From: Branchiostoma belcheri
Lineage: Eukaryota; Chordata; Leptocardii; Amphioxiformes; Branchiostomatidae
Direction of reading: 5' to 3'
Length of the DNA: 64,000 nt
NCBI RefSeq assembly: GCF_001625305.1
Contig: NW_017803854.1
Span: forward strand, 1,552,505 to 1,616,504
Shown here: piece by piece, positions 35,501 through 41,282 of the stretch
Layout: every line of letters begins with the position of its first letter
Position numbering within the stretch: position 1 is the first letter of the stretch
Program-made: the position numbers and the translations under genes
Notes under the pieces: generated by a model
What the model was told of the DNA's origin: nothing
The model's database searches: none
The model's input: the letters and a program-made list of their open reading frames with translations, nothing else

Positions 35501-38251
35501 TGAAAGTCTAAAATTTCCTACATCTGTTTCTGTATCTGTATTATAGCTGGTATAACTGCCCTTCGGCGTAACACACCAGCTTCGCAGCTGGCTTTATTAC
35601 ACCAAATGACCTGTTACACCCAACTTTGCATATCTAACTGCAGAAGTTGTTTAAAGCTTTAGTGTAGTGACTTCTTGCTCATCCAAGTGTTATTCCCATT
35701 TCTGCAGGTAATAGAGAAGTCTCCCAGTGGATGGTGGTTTGTGACGGTGGGGGAGGGGGGCACCGAAGGATGGGCGCCCGCATCGTACATCGAAAGACGG
35801 GAGCGACCAAAGAAACCACCAGCCAGCAGCGCAACAGCAGTTCCCAAACCCACCTTCAGTCCTCCAGTGTCACCAGTAGCGAAAGTAGTCCCCGCGTTTG
35901 AGAAACCACATGTGCAGTTAAAACGGACACCGAGTGATGCCATTGTGAAACCCAACTTTAGCCCTCCCCCTGTTCCCCAACAGTCGGGGAAAGAGAAGGA
36001 CCCAAGTCCGGTTAATGGAAGAAAAGCTTCACCAGTGCTACACATCAGAGAAACTCAAGATCAGGAGGGTCGGTTGTCTCCAAGTGAAGACGACCCGGTC
36101 TTACCGACCATCGGAGGGACTGATATGCTCAGCGAAATCCAACAAGTTCTGGCCTCAAAACAGAAAAATGTTAGGAAGCGTTCTCCAGCTAGGAAAAGCT
36201 CACCTGCTAGAAAAAGCTCCCCTATCAGGAAAAGTTCCCCGGTAAGAAAAAGCTCCCCTGTTCGGAAAAGCTCCCCTGGGCCCTCCAGACCAACTACTCA
36301 ACCGCCGAAGGTACCGCAGATGAAAGGCTGGATAGAGGCAGACAGCAAGGACCTACCTTCTTCATCTTCCGAACAACATACAGAACAGGAGGGGGACATG
36401 CTCAGTGAAATTCATAAGGTCCTTGCTGCGAAGGCAAAGCACATAGTGCAGTCGGAAACAAAACCAGAATCCCGCGAGATACACAGAACTGAGATTTCAA
36501 AACAGAACGATGAAGAAGAAAACAACAACAGGCAACAGAAAACGAAGTTTGCAGGAATCCCAGCAAAGCATGCTGGGAGAACTACAAAGGGTGGGGAAAT
36601 GAGTGCAAAGCATGATGGGATAACATCAAAGCATCATGGGAAACCCTCAAAGTATGATGGAGAACTAATCCAGGATGAAGAGGGGATCTACGTCACGTGC
36701 GAAAGGTACGAAAGGCAAGACACCAAGGAGATCAGCTTCTCGAAGGGACAGAAAGCAGAAGTGCTGGAGAAGAACACATCAGGGTGGTGGTTTGTGAGAA
36801 TAGGGTCCAAGGAGGGGTGGGCTCCCTCCACATACCTCGGGCACGACGACAAGTTACATATAGAGGAAGAAGAAGAGGTCAAGTACGTGGATGTTGAGAA
36901 AGCCGTACCTGCAAAATTTAGAAACGGGAATGATGTCACCAAACACTCATCCTCCGAAAACAAGAAACCGACTACAGTAGCATTCCAGAAGAAGGCCACA
37001 CCTCCAAACAAGATGCCCACCAAAGACGTGGAAATCAAAAAGCAAACAAGGGCCACAGAAGTCAAGGCAAGGTACTCTCTACCTGTCAAGAAAACCCAAA
37101 CTGTGTCCAAGGTTTCGGAACCTTTGCCACCCAAAGAAAGCATTCCACCGGCCACTAGTACAGAGAGTGTCTTATCGGTAAGGGAGGGTATGAGCAAGTT
37201 TACAGCTGCCTCCACAAGGACAACCAGTCCCAAAGGCTTCCAAAAGCAGGAGCCGAGAAAGGGGAGTCCAAAGGCTAAGGTTATCCCCAAGTCAGCATCT
37301 TCAGATCACAAAGGTGGAAAGATCGAAAGAGTTCCTTCCTTAAAAGAGAGGATGGGGATGTTGATGGAGAAGACAGGTGGCGAAACAACATCTTCGTTAT
37401 CCAGGATCCCAAAAAAGAGGACAGAGGAGACAAAGGCTTCAAGAGCGAAGAGCATTCCAGACGACATGCACCAAGCAGATGGTGAAGAGCGGTTCATCTC
37501 TGTAAAGGAAAGACTCGGCATGTTACAGGGTAAAATCGGACCAGCACAGAAGAGAGATGCCGCCGATGCTTCAGTTGCAAAGTCGGGAAAAAGTTTTGGT
37601 ACAGGGAGAGGACTGGCAGGTCGACCGGCAGTGCCAACAAAAGCAAAGCCTCAACTCATTAGGAACAAACCAGCAGTTGCACCAGCAAGACCAAAGCCGC
37701 CCGTGTTCGGGAACAAACCGAGCGTGCCTCAAACCAAACCCGCAGTCCAGGCAAGTAAACCGGTAATCTCCAACAAGAAACCCGCGTTAGCCCAAAATAA
37801 ACCGAAACTCACTCTCAACCAAACAAAATCCTCCCCACCATCTCTCAAAACGAAAGACGTAGCAATCGGGGAATTGAACAGCGCTCGCGTAGATGTGCCC
37901 TCCCCATTCAGACCCAAATCTCTGACGAGAATGGACTCCGAGACGAGTAGCCTTACGTCCGAGTCGAGTTCGCTTACGACGGTAACGGCGCTAGAAACAG
38001 ATGGGGACGAGCACATCTACGAGAGCGTTGAAGATGTGATGGGTCACGATACCACGATAGTAACGGGAGAGAATGTCTACATTGCCGCGGCTAGTTATCA
38101 TACTGACGACGCAGAGATGCTAAGTTTTGACGAGGGAGAAGAGCTGGAGGTTTTAGAAACGCACTGGAATGGCTGGTGGTACGCTACCGTTGTAGGGGGG
38201 GAACATTCGGGATGGGTGCCTTCCAACTATCTAGACAAGAAGGAGACATGA
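5498..38251 (+). CDS. SH3PXD2: SH3 and PX domain scaffold protein (TKS5/TKS4 type), 12 coding exons
   Basis: Coding exons: 5498-5569, 7064-7144, 17466-17541, 24171-24247, 26029-26123, 27907-28064, 28436-28546, 28994-29111, 29732-30108, 31303-31355, 33596-33718 and 35708-38251. All join in phase at GT-AG borders to give 1294 residues. Domain order: PX (about 1-130), SH3-1 (155-207), SH3-2 (226-279), SH3-3 (422-478), a long basic Ser/Pro-rich linker, SH3-4 (774-829) and SH3-5 (1237-1294, the C-terminus). Five SH3 domains match vertebrate TKS5; TKS4 has four. Vertebrate family members are Src substrates that organise podosomes and invadopodia, binding phosphoinositides through PX and proline-rich partners through the SH3 domains. 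The PX sequence aligns almost residue for residue with my memory of human TKS5. Leader exons and the polyadenylation site are not resolved. Confidence 0.93.
5570..7063 (+). other. SH3PXD2 intron 1
   Basis: A 1.5-kb intron between a GTGAGT donor and a TTTCAG acceptor. It is AT-rich; I see no coding sequence, RNA gene or recognisable transposon in it. Confidence 0.7.
7064..7144 (+). CDS. SH3PXD2: SH3PXD2 coding exon 2 (PX, phosphoinositide pocket)
   Basis: Residues 25-51 ([11 protein letters not shown]... to KFFDFQ), phase 0 at both ends. Contains the PX hallmark [10 protein letters not shown], with Arg42, Arg43 and Tyr44 in the 3-phosphoinositide-binding position. Arg42 carries the same number as in vertebrate TKS5. 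Confidence 0.93.
8001..8280. mobile_element. One-ended GGCCACACC element (Harbinger-like family)
   Basis: Starts GGCCACACCAGTTAATTTG with the same internal order as the full copies at 10237 and 51558 (TTGGTT, then TCTGATTTGCAA, then CTCAAAATGCTCATAT). The right terminal repeat is not found, so it looks truncated or rearranged. Confidence 0.5.
9330..9560 (+). repeat. Interspersed repeat, GGGTGGCTGAGCT family
   Basis: The core TTTTGGGTGGCTGAGCTGTG with downstream GTCTGGACAGAGTAGGTTGACAG recurs at about 14690-14800, 35345-35470 and, inverted, 15815-16025. At 9480-9560 a second partial copy follows directly. Class unknown; no coding capacity. Confidence 0.55.
9758..10060 (-). mobile_element. LINE-like 3' tail, antisense
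   Basis: On the minus strand it ends in TGCAATTAGCCCTCGGGCAT followed by an AATAAAC-type terminus. The same tail, with the distal shared block GGGTTTGACTTCTT, recurs at 58332-58500. Only the untranslated tail is present, the usual product of 5'-truncated retrotransposition. The parent family cannot be named. Confidence 0.5.
10237..10603. mobile_element. GGCCACACC miniature transposon with TAA target duplication
   Basis: Terminal inverted repeats of about 35 bp (GGCCACACCAATTTAAT... and the inverse ending ATTAGTGTGGCC) flank a 367-bp element without coding capacity. The 3-bp duplication TAA (10234-10236, 10604-10606) fits the TWA preference of PIF/Harbinger elements. The full relative at 51558-51933 has TTA. 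Confidence 0.75.
10956..10993. repeat. Perfect short hairpin
   Basis: AACCATGGAGTTAA is followed after AA by its exact inverse complement. Weaker complementarity extends outward (GTCC... to ...CAAC), so this may be the centre of a decayed inverted-repeat element. Confidence 0.5.
11056..11160. mobile_element. TAGCCTG-family miniature transposon, 105 bp
   Basis: Left end TAACCTGGATGTCAGACCC and right end the inverse complement GGATCTGGCATCCAGGCTA (small mismatches). GGCTTGATA is exactly duplicated at 11047-11055 and 11161-11169, a 9-bp target duplication. Confidence 0.82.
12015..12126 (+). repeat. SINE-like repeat with ACAGAT tail
   Basis: GGGTGTAGCAAGTCGTTCGG at the start, GAAGGGCGGTTATACTGGCT near the end, then ATACAGATACAGATA. 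A full-length plus-strand copy of the repeat seen split at 2601-3457. Confidence 0.65.
13393..13960. repeat. Probable interspersed repeat bounded by GTGGTGAA.CCAT motifs
   Basis: AAGTGGTGAAACCATATTGCT near the left and TGTGGTGAAGCCATCGCTG near the right are similar blocks in direct orientation around a pyrimidine-rich CTTCTTCTCC tract. The 140-codon open frame at 13604-14026 has no recognisable domain. I cannot assign a class. Confidence 0.3.
14421..14536 (+). repeat. SINE-like repeat with ACAGAT tail
   Basis: Starts GTGTAACAAGTCGTTCGGTG and ends GGCGGTTATACTGGCTATAC followed by tandem ACAGAT units. Same family and orientation as 12015-12126. Confidence 0.65.
14837..14895. mobile_element. 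TAGCCTG-family miniature transposon, 59 bp
   Basis: TAGCCTGGGTGCCATC and its inverse GATGGCACCCAGGCTA enclose about 25 bp. The flanks CCATGTTCC (14828-14836) and CCAAGTTCC (14896-14904) match at 8 of 9 positions, a slightly decayed 9-bp target duplication. One of the smallest family members here. Confidence 0.8.
16178..16530. mobile_element. TAGCCTG-family element carrying an inserted LINE tail
   Basis: Left end TAGCCTGGGTGCCAGAC; right end GGGTCTGGCCTCCAGCCTA. Flanks GCTCTAACT and GCCCTTACT match 7 of 9. Between them, from about 16203 to 16420, lies an antisense LINE-like tail (GGTTTATTGGTCAAAC, then CGCAGCC... GCTGAATTAATG) similar to those at 25098 and 38765. Confidence 0.65.
17466..17541 (+). 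CDS. SH3PXD2: SH3PXD2 coding exon 3 (PX, PxxP loop)
   Basis: Residues 52-76 plus one base. It reads [19 protein letters not shown] then IIPFLP; human TKS5 has the nearly identical [24 protein letters not shown]. Donor GTATGG, phase 1. Confidence 0.93.
17978..18122. mobile_element. Miniature transposon with TTAA target site
   Basis: TTAACCTTCTCTCTGCT at the left and its inverse complement AGCAGAGAGAAGGTTAA at the right, 145 bp overall. A tetranucleotide TTAA at both borders is the target duplication of piggyBac and Kolobok elements; the ends CCTTCTCTCTGC do not tell me which. Confidence 0.6.
18311..19039. mobile_element. Element with 15-bp-spaced GCGCGTGAA arrays in inverted arrangement
   Basis: Left end TAGCCTGGATACCATCC belongs to the TAGCCTG family; the right end has only the inner part (GGATGGTATC) and seems clipped. 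Inside, GCGCGTG occurs at 18408, 18423, 18438 and 18453 (15-bp period), an inverted pair surrounds 18640-18676, and CACGCGC occurs at 18974, 18989 and 19004 (again 15 bp). A direct repeat (ATGCAAATTAGCT...TCCCAAGGGA) lies inside each array. No coding sequence is apparent. Confidence 0.6.
21014..21318. mobile_element. CAGTGTTCTAGTCAGC miniature transposon
   Basis: Left end TAGTGTTCTAGTCAGC and right end GCAGACTAGTACACTG are imperfect inverted repeats. The internal blocks (CAAAATTTTGCC, GGTATGTAAAGAT, AAATTGAGATGACGGAAAA) recur in the same order at 24281 and 33877. hAT-like ends; no coding sequence. Confidence 0.6.
22311..22486. mobile_element. Relative of the TACTGTGAATGCAG element, uninterrupted
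   Basis: GACGGTTTTATTTTCACAG at the left is inverse to CAAAATAAAACCGTCGC at the right. The interior TTTTATAGTTCTACTGTAC...GTTGCTTCAACTTAACTT matches the outer element at 31716 across the point where that copy is interrupted. Confidence 0.6.
24171..24247 (+). CDS. SH3PXD2: SH3PXD2 coding exon 4 (PX, second basic cluster)
   Basis: Residues 77-102: [19 protein letters not shown] then PIDEYCR. Arg93 lies in the [12 protein letters not shown] block conserved with TKS5. Enters in phase 1, leaves in phase 0 at donor GTGAGA. Confidence 0.93.
24281..24574. mobile_element. CAGTGTTC miniature transposon beside exon 4
   Basis: Begins CAGTGTTCGTTCTAC 34 bp after the exon 4 donor and ends GGCTGGCTGGAACACTG. 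Internal blocks match the copies at 21014 and 33877. The flanking 8-mers (CATCTGCC, CATCAGTA) agree only partly. Confidence 0.55.
25098..25700 (-). mobile_element. 5'-truncated LINE: reverse transcriptase C-terminus and tail
   Basis: On the minus strand a frame runs through [20 protein letters not shown], then [20 protein letters not shown], then [11 protein letters not shown], ending HILNHE-stop at 25278. This is the post-polymerase thumb region common to CR1/L2/Jockey-type LINEs (VRPxLEYAxPxWHPGL, [11 protein letters not shown], later LQTLEDRR). The 3' untranslated tail follows to about 25098, including CAATTCAGCCTTGTGGCTGC and a terminal AATAAACC-like stretch. Polymerase core, endonuclease and ORF1 are missing, so it is a dead copy. 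Confidence 0.85.
25748..25884. mobile_element. TAGCCTG-family miniature transposon, 137 bp
   Basis: Left end TAGCCTGGGTACATGACTGTG with ACCATCCTACTTG; right end ACAAATAGGATGGTACCCAGGCTA. The left end carries a small insertion relative to the right. The flanking 9-mers match poorly, so the target duplication has decayed or the copy is rearranged. Confidence 0.65.
26029..26123 (+). CDS. SH3PXD2: SH3PXD2 coding exon 5 (end of PX)
   Basis: Residues 103-133 plus two bases: [19 protein letters not shown], then [12 protein letters not shown]. Human TKS5 has ALVRLPPHISQCDEVFRFFE...EDVNPPKED. Donor GTAAGT, phase 2. Confidence 0.92.
26124..27906 (+). other. SH3PXD2 intron 5
   Basis: Contains a 106-bp TAGCCTG-family element (27447-27552). 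Otherwise no recognisable feature; the open frames near 26729 and 27027 lack domains. Confidence 0.5.
27447..27552. mobile_element. TAGCCTG-family miniature transposon, 106 bp
   Basis: TAGCCTGAGTGTCAGCC and its exact inverse GGCTGACACTCAGGCTA enclose a further inverted AGCTTTCATCCGCTCCAC-type core. AGAAGGAAT is exactly duplicated at 27438-27446 and 27553-27561 (9 bp). Confidence 0.88.
27907..28064 (+). CDS. SH3PXD2: SH3PXD2 coding exon 6 (linker and start of SH3-1)
   Basis: Completes Glu134 and encodes a lysine-rich linker ([11 protein letters not shown]), then the first part of SH3-1: [19 protein letters not shown] to VIEKNENG. The ALYDF-type ADYE motif and the VDVIEKNE strand match TKS5 SH3-1. 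Donor GTGAGG, phase 1. Confidence 0.92.
28160..28230. repeat. (GTGA)n microsatellite
   Basis: About sixteen GTGA/GAGT units with a few substitutions, just after exon 6. A much longer GTGA array lies at 63313-63403. Confidence 0.9.
28336..28395 (-). repeat. SINE-like repeat fragment
   Basis: TGTCTGTATCTGTATCTGTA followed by TAGCTGGTATAACTGC and GTGTAACACACCAGCTTG; a truncated minus-strand copy of the ACAGAT-tailed repeat. Confidence 0.6.
28436..28546 (+). CDS. SH3PXD2: SH3PXD2 coding exon 7 (end of SH3-1)
   Basis: Completes Gly187 and continues [20 protein letters not shown], the second half of SH3-1, then [16 protein letters not shown]. The donor is the weak GTCAGA at 28547. It is the only nearby donor that keeps frame with exon 8, and a foldback element starts within 10 bp of it. 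Confidence 0.88.
28553..28830. mobile_element. Two foldback-family copies in tandem after exon 7
   Basis: The first copy (about 28553-28655) is on the minus strand: AACAGTTGCTCAAGCAACC, CCAGTTGCTAGAGTAACTG, then the family tail ACCTGGATGTCTAACCTTC. The second (about 28667-28805) has GTTACTCAAGCGACTGG and CCAGTTGCTTGAGTAA with a diverged centre. No coding sequence. Confidence 0.65.
28994..29111 (+). CDS. SH3PXD2: SH3PXD2 coding exon 8 (SH3-2, first part)
   Basis: Residues 224-262: [38 protein letters not shown]. Human TKS5 SH3-2 (KYVTVQPYTSQSKDEIGFEK) aligns directly. Contains the conserved tandem Trp. Donor GTGAGC, phase 2. Confidence 0.93.
29732..30108 (+). CDS. SH3PXD2: SH3PXD2 coding exon 9 (SH3-2 end and Ser-rich linker)
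   Basis: Begins [19 protein letters not shown], closing SH3-2, then VEII-like segment [19 protein letters not shown]. This equals the PVEIIGNIMEISNLLNK block conserved in TKS proteins. A low-complexity Ser/Pro/Lys linker follows, to KSPK. Donor GTGAGT, phase 1. Confidence 0.92.
30489..30817. mobile_element. TAGCCTG-family element with an internal retroposed tail
   Basis: Left end TAGCCTGGTTACTAAACCTA, right end TAGGTTTGGTGACCAGGCTA. CTCGAAGAC is exactly duplicated at 30480-30488 and 30818-30826 (9 bp). The right-hand half contains a plus-strand tail ending GATTAAATAAATAAATTTAA, probably the 3' end of an inserted LINE or SINE. Confidence 0.85.
31303..31355 (+). CDS. SH3PXD2: SH3PXD2 coding exon 10 (proline-rich linker)
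   Basis: Encodes [18 protein letters not shown]; the PPPRRDS block equals PPPRRESS of TKS5, a potential class of SH3 ligand. Only 53 nt; phases 1 in, 0 out, donor GTAAGT. Confidence 0.88.
31834..32057. mobile_element. Middle nested transposon (TACTCTCCAAGCAGAGGTT ends)
   Basis: TACTCTCCAAGCAGAGGTTG and the inverse AACCTCTGCTTGGAGAGTA. Flanks CTACAGAA (31825-31832) and CTACAAAA (32058-32065) are a near-exact 8-bp duplication, as for hAT elements; one extra C lies at the left border. It contains the 81-bp element at 31916. Confidence 0.75.
31916..31996. mobile_element. Innermost nested transposon, TAGCCTG family
   Basis: TAGCCTGGGTGCTATCCTAT at the left; ATAGGATGGCACCTAGGC at the right with its last bases decayed. 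The flanks ACAGAAAAG and ATAGAAATG match 7 of 9. Confidence 0.7.
32829..32849 (+). CDS. Possible 21-nt microexon of SH3PXD2
   Basis: CAACCCCAAGCCGCAGAGCAG between AAAAG and GTAGAC would encode QPQAAEQ in phase 0, exactly compatible with exons 10 and 11. Composition fits the surrounding proline-rich linker. The acceptor context (GGTGGAAAAG) lacks a good pyrimidine tract. It could well be chance. Confidence 0.2.
33180..33370. mobile_element. Foldback-family copy, diverged
   Basis: GAAGTTGTTACTCAGAAGCAG at the left; CCAGTTGCTTGAGTAACAATTC at the right, then the tail block CCTTCATGTCTAACC. The centre has an inverted TAGCATCTGCTGCAT / AGTGAATGCTGCTTG pair. Confidence 0.55.
33422..33541. mobile_element. 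TAATCTCCAAG miniature transposon 55 bp upstream of exon 11
   Basis: TAATCTCCAAGGAGATC at the left and GATCTGCTTGGAGATTA at the right, 120 bp. GACATTTGC is exactly duplicated at 33413-33421 and 33542-33550. The interior has an inverted CAAATTGGCC...CATTGGCC pair. A relative lies at 56691-56863. Confidence 0.82.
33596..33718 (+). CDS. SH3PXD2: SH3PXD2 coding exon 11 (SH3-3, first part)
   Basis: Residues 407-447: [42 protein letters not shown] proline-rich lead is followed by the first strands of SH3-3; human TKS5 has VEVEYYTIAEFQSCISDGIS. Phase 0 at both ends; donor GTACTT. Confidence 0.92.
33877..34122. mobile_element. CAGTGTTCTAGCCAGC miniature transposon
   Basis: Begins CAGTGTTCTAGCCAGC and ends GGCTAGATCCCTG. 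Internal blocks match the copies at 21014 and 24281, including AAATTGAGATGACGGAAAA. Flanking 8-mers GCCTGTAC and TCCCGTAC match 6 of 8. Confidence 0.6.
35345..35470 (+). repeat. Interspersed repeat, GGGTGGCTGAGCT family
   Basis: GAAGTATTGTTTTGGGTGGC followed by TGAGCTATGGGTTTGTGTAT and GTCTGGACAGAGTAGG; the best match is 9357-9420. Confidence 0.55.
35523..35624 (-). repeat. SINE-like repeat, minus-strand copy
   Basis: TCTGTATCTG head, GGTATAACTGCCCTTCGGCG core and GACCTGTTACACCCA end. This copy is not interrupted and so shows the empty target of the 710-bp element at 2647. Confidence 0.65.
35708..38251 (+). CDS. SH3PXD2: SH3PXD2 coding exon 12 (SH3-3 end, linker, SH3-4, SH3-5, stop)
   Basis: A single 2.5-kb terminal exon, residues 448-1294. 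It opens [14 protein letters not shown], finishing SH3-3. The linker has two copies of DMLSEI-VLA-K (586 and 677), a KSSPxRKSSP array (about 605-640) and a KHDG-type run (about 730-760). SH3-4 is [18 protein letters not shown] to APSTYL. Next comes a 54-residue-register repeat with SxKERxGML motifs (938, 992, 1046), a KP-rich stretch (about 1095-1170) and SH3-5, [18 protein letters not shown] to [15 protein letters not shown] stop at 38249-38251. The continuous large last exon resembles vertebrate TKS genes. Confidence 0.93.
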   Translation, partial: VIEKSPSGWWFVTVGEGGTEGWAPASYIERRERPKKPPASSATAVPKPTFSPPVSPVAKVVPAFEKPHVQLKRTPSDAIVKPNFSPPPVPQQSGKEKDPSPVNGRKASPVLHIRETQDQEGRLSPSEDDPVLPTIGGTDMLSEIQQVLASKQKNVRKRSPARKSSPARKSSPIRKSSPVRKSSPVRKSSPGPSRPTTQPPKVPQMKGWIEADSKDLPSSSSEQHTEQEGDMLSEIHKVLAAKAKHIVQSETKPESREIHRTEISKQNDEEENNNRQQKTKFAGIPAKHAGRTTKGGEMSAKHDGITSKHHGKPSKYDGELIQDEEGIYVTCERYERQDTKEISFSKGQKAEVLEKNTSGWWFVRIGSKEGWAPSTYLGHDDKLHIEEEEEVKYVDVEKAVPAKFRNGNDVTKHSSSENKKPTTVAFQKKATPPNKMPTKDVEIKKQTRATEVKARYSLPVKKTQTVSKVSEPLPPKESIPPATSTESVLSVREGMSKFTAASTRTTSPKGFQKQEPRKGSPKAKVIPKSASSDHKGGKIERVPSLKERMGMLMEKTGGETTSSLSRIPKKRTEETKASRAKSIPDDMHQADGEERFISVKERLGMLQGKIGPAQKRDAADASVAKSGKSFGTGRGLAGRPAVPTKAKPQLIRNKPAVAPARPKPPVFGNKPSVPQTKPAVQASKPVISNKKPALAQNKPKLTLNQTKSSPPSLKTKDVAIGELNSARVDVPSPFRPKSLTRMDSETSSLTSESSSLTTVTALETDGDEHIYESVEDVMGHDTTIVTGENVYIAAASYHTDDAEMLSFDEGEELEVLETHWNGWWYATVVGGEHSGWVPSNYLDKKET

Positions 38252-38760
38252 TTTTAGTTGAAATTTTAAATTTGTTGGCTTCTCCTTAATTGCAACATTA
38301 TTTTTTGTCCAGATATTTTTTTGGGGGTACATTCTACAAAAATCAAGCCACAGTATTTTTCTAATATGTATGATAATTGATTTGCATTGTCAAGTATTTT
38401 AGCAATTGTGTTTTAGGAATGGTTTAACAGTTAGAAACTATTTTGCGCCTCTCATGATAATCATAGAATGTACAATAATGATGTGTAGAGTAAAATGATA
38501 CTCATGATAATTATAATAACATATAAACCATTACGTTCAATGTCATATTCAATATGACTATTTGTGATTGACAGGTGTCACACTGATTCTATGCACTGAA
38601 ACTTCTCAGTGGCTGATGTAATGTGTAGTAATTATGCACTATGCACAATTATGTACTTATGTGTCAAAATGTGTAATTCTTATATGTAATTATTTTATCC
38701 AACAAATAACTGTATTGACATTCAAAGGGCAATCAGGAACAGGTCGCCAATCAGTTGATT
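38252..38760 (+). other. SH3PXD2 3' untranslated region, end not resolved
   Basis: AT-rich sequence follows the stop. The first AATAAA hexamers I see are near 38980 and 39017, inside or next to an antisense LINE-like tail, and another is near 40006. I cannot say which, if any, is used. Confidence 0.45.
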
Positions 38761-38764
38761 TTAA

Positions 38765-39050
38765 AATGTGATGAAATGGTTTATTGAGGATAAAAACACT
38801 GGCAGCCTTACATAGGCTGAATTGTGGTTCTTTAACAATTCATTCATGTTAGACTCATTGACAACATAATACAAAATTCTTATCACATAGATTCAAACAG
38901 GAATCTACGATCATTCAATATAAAATTGACTACATTTTATTGTGTGATTACAATGTGTGAATCAAGAGCACAAATTCTCCAATAAATTATCACAAAGGGC
39001 CAATCAATAATAGTAAATAAACAGAGTTATACATAATAAATAAAATCACA
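38765..39050 (-). mobile_element. LINE-like 3' tail, antisense
   Basis: GAAATGGTTTATTGAGG, then GGCAGCCTTACATAGGCTGA resembles the 3' tail of the LINE at 25098 (GGCAGCCACAAGGCTGAATTG) in the same orientation. No coding part remains. Confidence 0.5.
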
Positions 39051-40721
39051 TATAATACTTTCACCTTCTCAAATGACTGTCAAGGTAACACACAATATAG
39101 AACATTGTTGTTTTGTATCCTGTGCAACAGTGACCACTGAGTGCTGACCACTACTGACCACCTGTTCAACCACCTGTTAGATGAAGCACTAATTGGTTGC
39201 AGTTCACTCCAGAACTGCTAGGTGGCCGTGGCCGTGAGAACATGGATTGAAAGGAGCACTGATCGAAGGCCTTTGCAAAAGTGACCCTTTTTTCAAAGGA
39301 AGTGAAAGATTTTGAAGGTAAACTGTTGGTTGAAAAAATCACCACATGTAATGATAAAAAATATAGATAAGAAATTTCTATGGTCTATCAATGATTGCTC
39401 CTGAACAGTGTAAAAATTAATTATTTTCATAATCATGATAAATATTGACTTGAAAATCTGTTGCCATAAGAATTTACAATGTTGAAATTCCTTCTTGTTG
39501 CTCAGAAGAAAAGTGTCTTTTTAGCATCTTTGGCATAAAAAAACTCCTTCCAATTGAAGCAGTATTTTACACCCTAAAATCTGCACTCCAGGACCTCCAA
39601 CCATCAATATTTAATCAAATCTTTCGATTCAACTTTGTTTTACGCCCTGTGTATAGCGTTACCATAGCTACAAAACTTATTAGTCTGACTTTAGCTGGTA
39701 CAGACGTCACGACACGGAATAAAATCACCACTCCTTTGTTCTGAAATTCTTCCCTTCGAGATTAAAATTCCCTCGATGATTTGTCTTCGTCAGACGTTAG
39801 ATGTTGCACCAATCAAGGGATGGAATTCTCTTTATCTCAGATGAAACGATTGGTGACCTTTGCTGATCTGTCACATTTATTCATAACGATTTGATGAATC
39901 GAGAACCTCACAATTCCTTTGCAGTGAAAAAGATAAGATTCTGTTTTGATACTTTCAGGAATCAGCATATTGTTTGTTTTTTTTTCTTTTCTGAAAATAT
40001 GTTTGAAAAATAAAGAACTCGTAGATAATTATAATGTACATGTAAGTCGGCATCGGATATCAGATATATATCTCATTCAAATGAAATTACATGCTTGGGC
40101 ATTGTCCATTACTATGACGATTCTTGAAAGTTGAAGCTGGTGTCCTCCCAACCACTGTGCAATTTTTAGGGACAGGATGATTTTAGGCCCCGTCTCATAT
40201 GATGAGGTACATTTTTAAGCAAAAAATACACTTATTAACACTTGCGGAATTATTAAATTCAGCAACCTGGCGATCACTTAAATGGGCCAAAGGTCTTTGA
40301 CAATCTGACGCCAGCTTGAAGGGTTTTCCCCCTTGGTTTCCTTTCTCTAGTGTTAGATTTTAATTGTGTAGAACTCTATTATTGTGTTGTCAATAATCTC
40401 AGTAACTCGAGTACACCCTTGTACTTTAGATGATGATTATCTTACATTTACGATGTATTCTCTTTTTATTTCTGATGGATTCTCCCTCAGGAGTTAGGCT
40501 GTATCATTTTCCATTGTAGATAATTATTGTATTACTAGGATTGGTACACAAGAGATAGATACATTGTATAACTTTCACAGCAGATTTGTAAAGGAAGAAA
40601 TTATCAAATTTCGGTTTATTTCGCAAAGTCATTATGTCTTGACTTACATAGTAATGCACACTCAGCTATATCAAGGACATTATACAGAAGTCCTTGGCTG
40701 TATCAAGGACTGCATTTTTAA

Positions 40722-41282
40722 GGCCACACCAATTTAATCTCTTGTTTCTCGGATCCTTGCTTAATTTTTTTTCTGATTTCCCAAAACAACATGCATGTAC
40801 CATTCAGGTCCTGAATCAACCCCAAAATGCCCATATTTTGTCAACAACGGTTGAAGTCTTTGTATTCCTAACTGTTACACTTACAGTTTTACATCAATCT
40901 ATGCAGTGATTCAAGTTCAAAATTCATTGTTTGGATCATGAACCAGCCTAGTATGTTGACTTTGTGGCTTCTGGGTGTTTTCCCGTGCCCGCCTTACCGT
41001 ATTAACTTCCTGAAACAGAGAAGCAACAAATGAAGGCCTGCATGGGGAGGGGGGGGGGTGTGTAGTGATTACGAATTACACAAAATTTTCGCCGCCGATT
41101 ACAAATTACGTTAAAGTCTCAAAGCTGATTGCGACCTTACAATTTGCAGCTAATGTCCTATTACGAATTACCGGTACTTTGATTTTTGCGGAGACTGCCT
41201 ATGAATTAAGAAGTCTAAAAAGACCTGATTACGCCTTACAAAAAAGGGTAGGCAGGCCCTCACAAATCAAATGGGTGTGGCC
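40722..41282. mobile_element. Diverged GGCCACACC element with foreign insert
   Basis: Left end GGCCACACCAATTTAATCTC and interior order as in 51558, ending ATGGGTGTGGCC at 41282. Between about 41060 and 41250 lies a different repeat (GATTACGAATTAC, GATTACAAATTACG) with a short relative at 60860-60905. No clean target duplication is seen. Confidence 0.4.

Noticed and set aside
36688-37290. A 200-codon minus-strand open frame opposite SH3PXD2 exon 12
   Set aside because: It is the antisense shadow of the SH3-4 and linker coding sequence; no domain, and the plus-strand frame is unambiguous.
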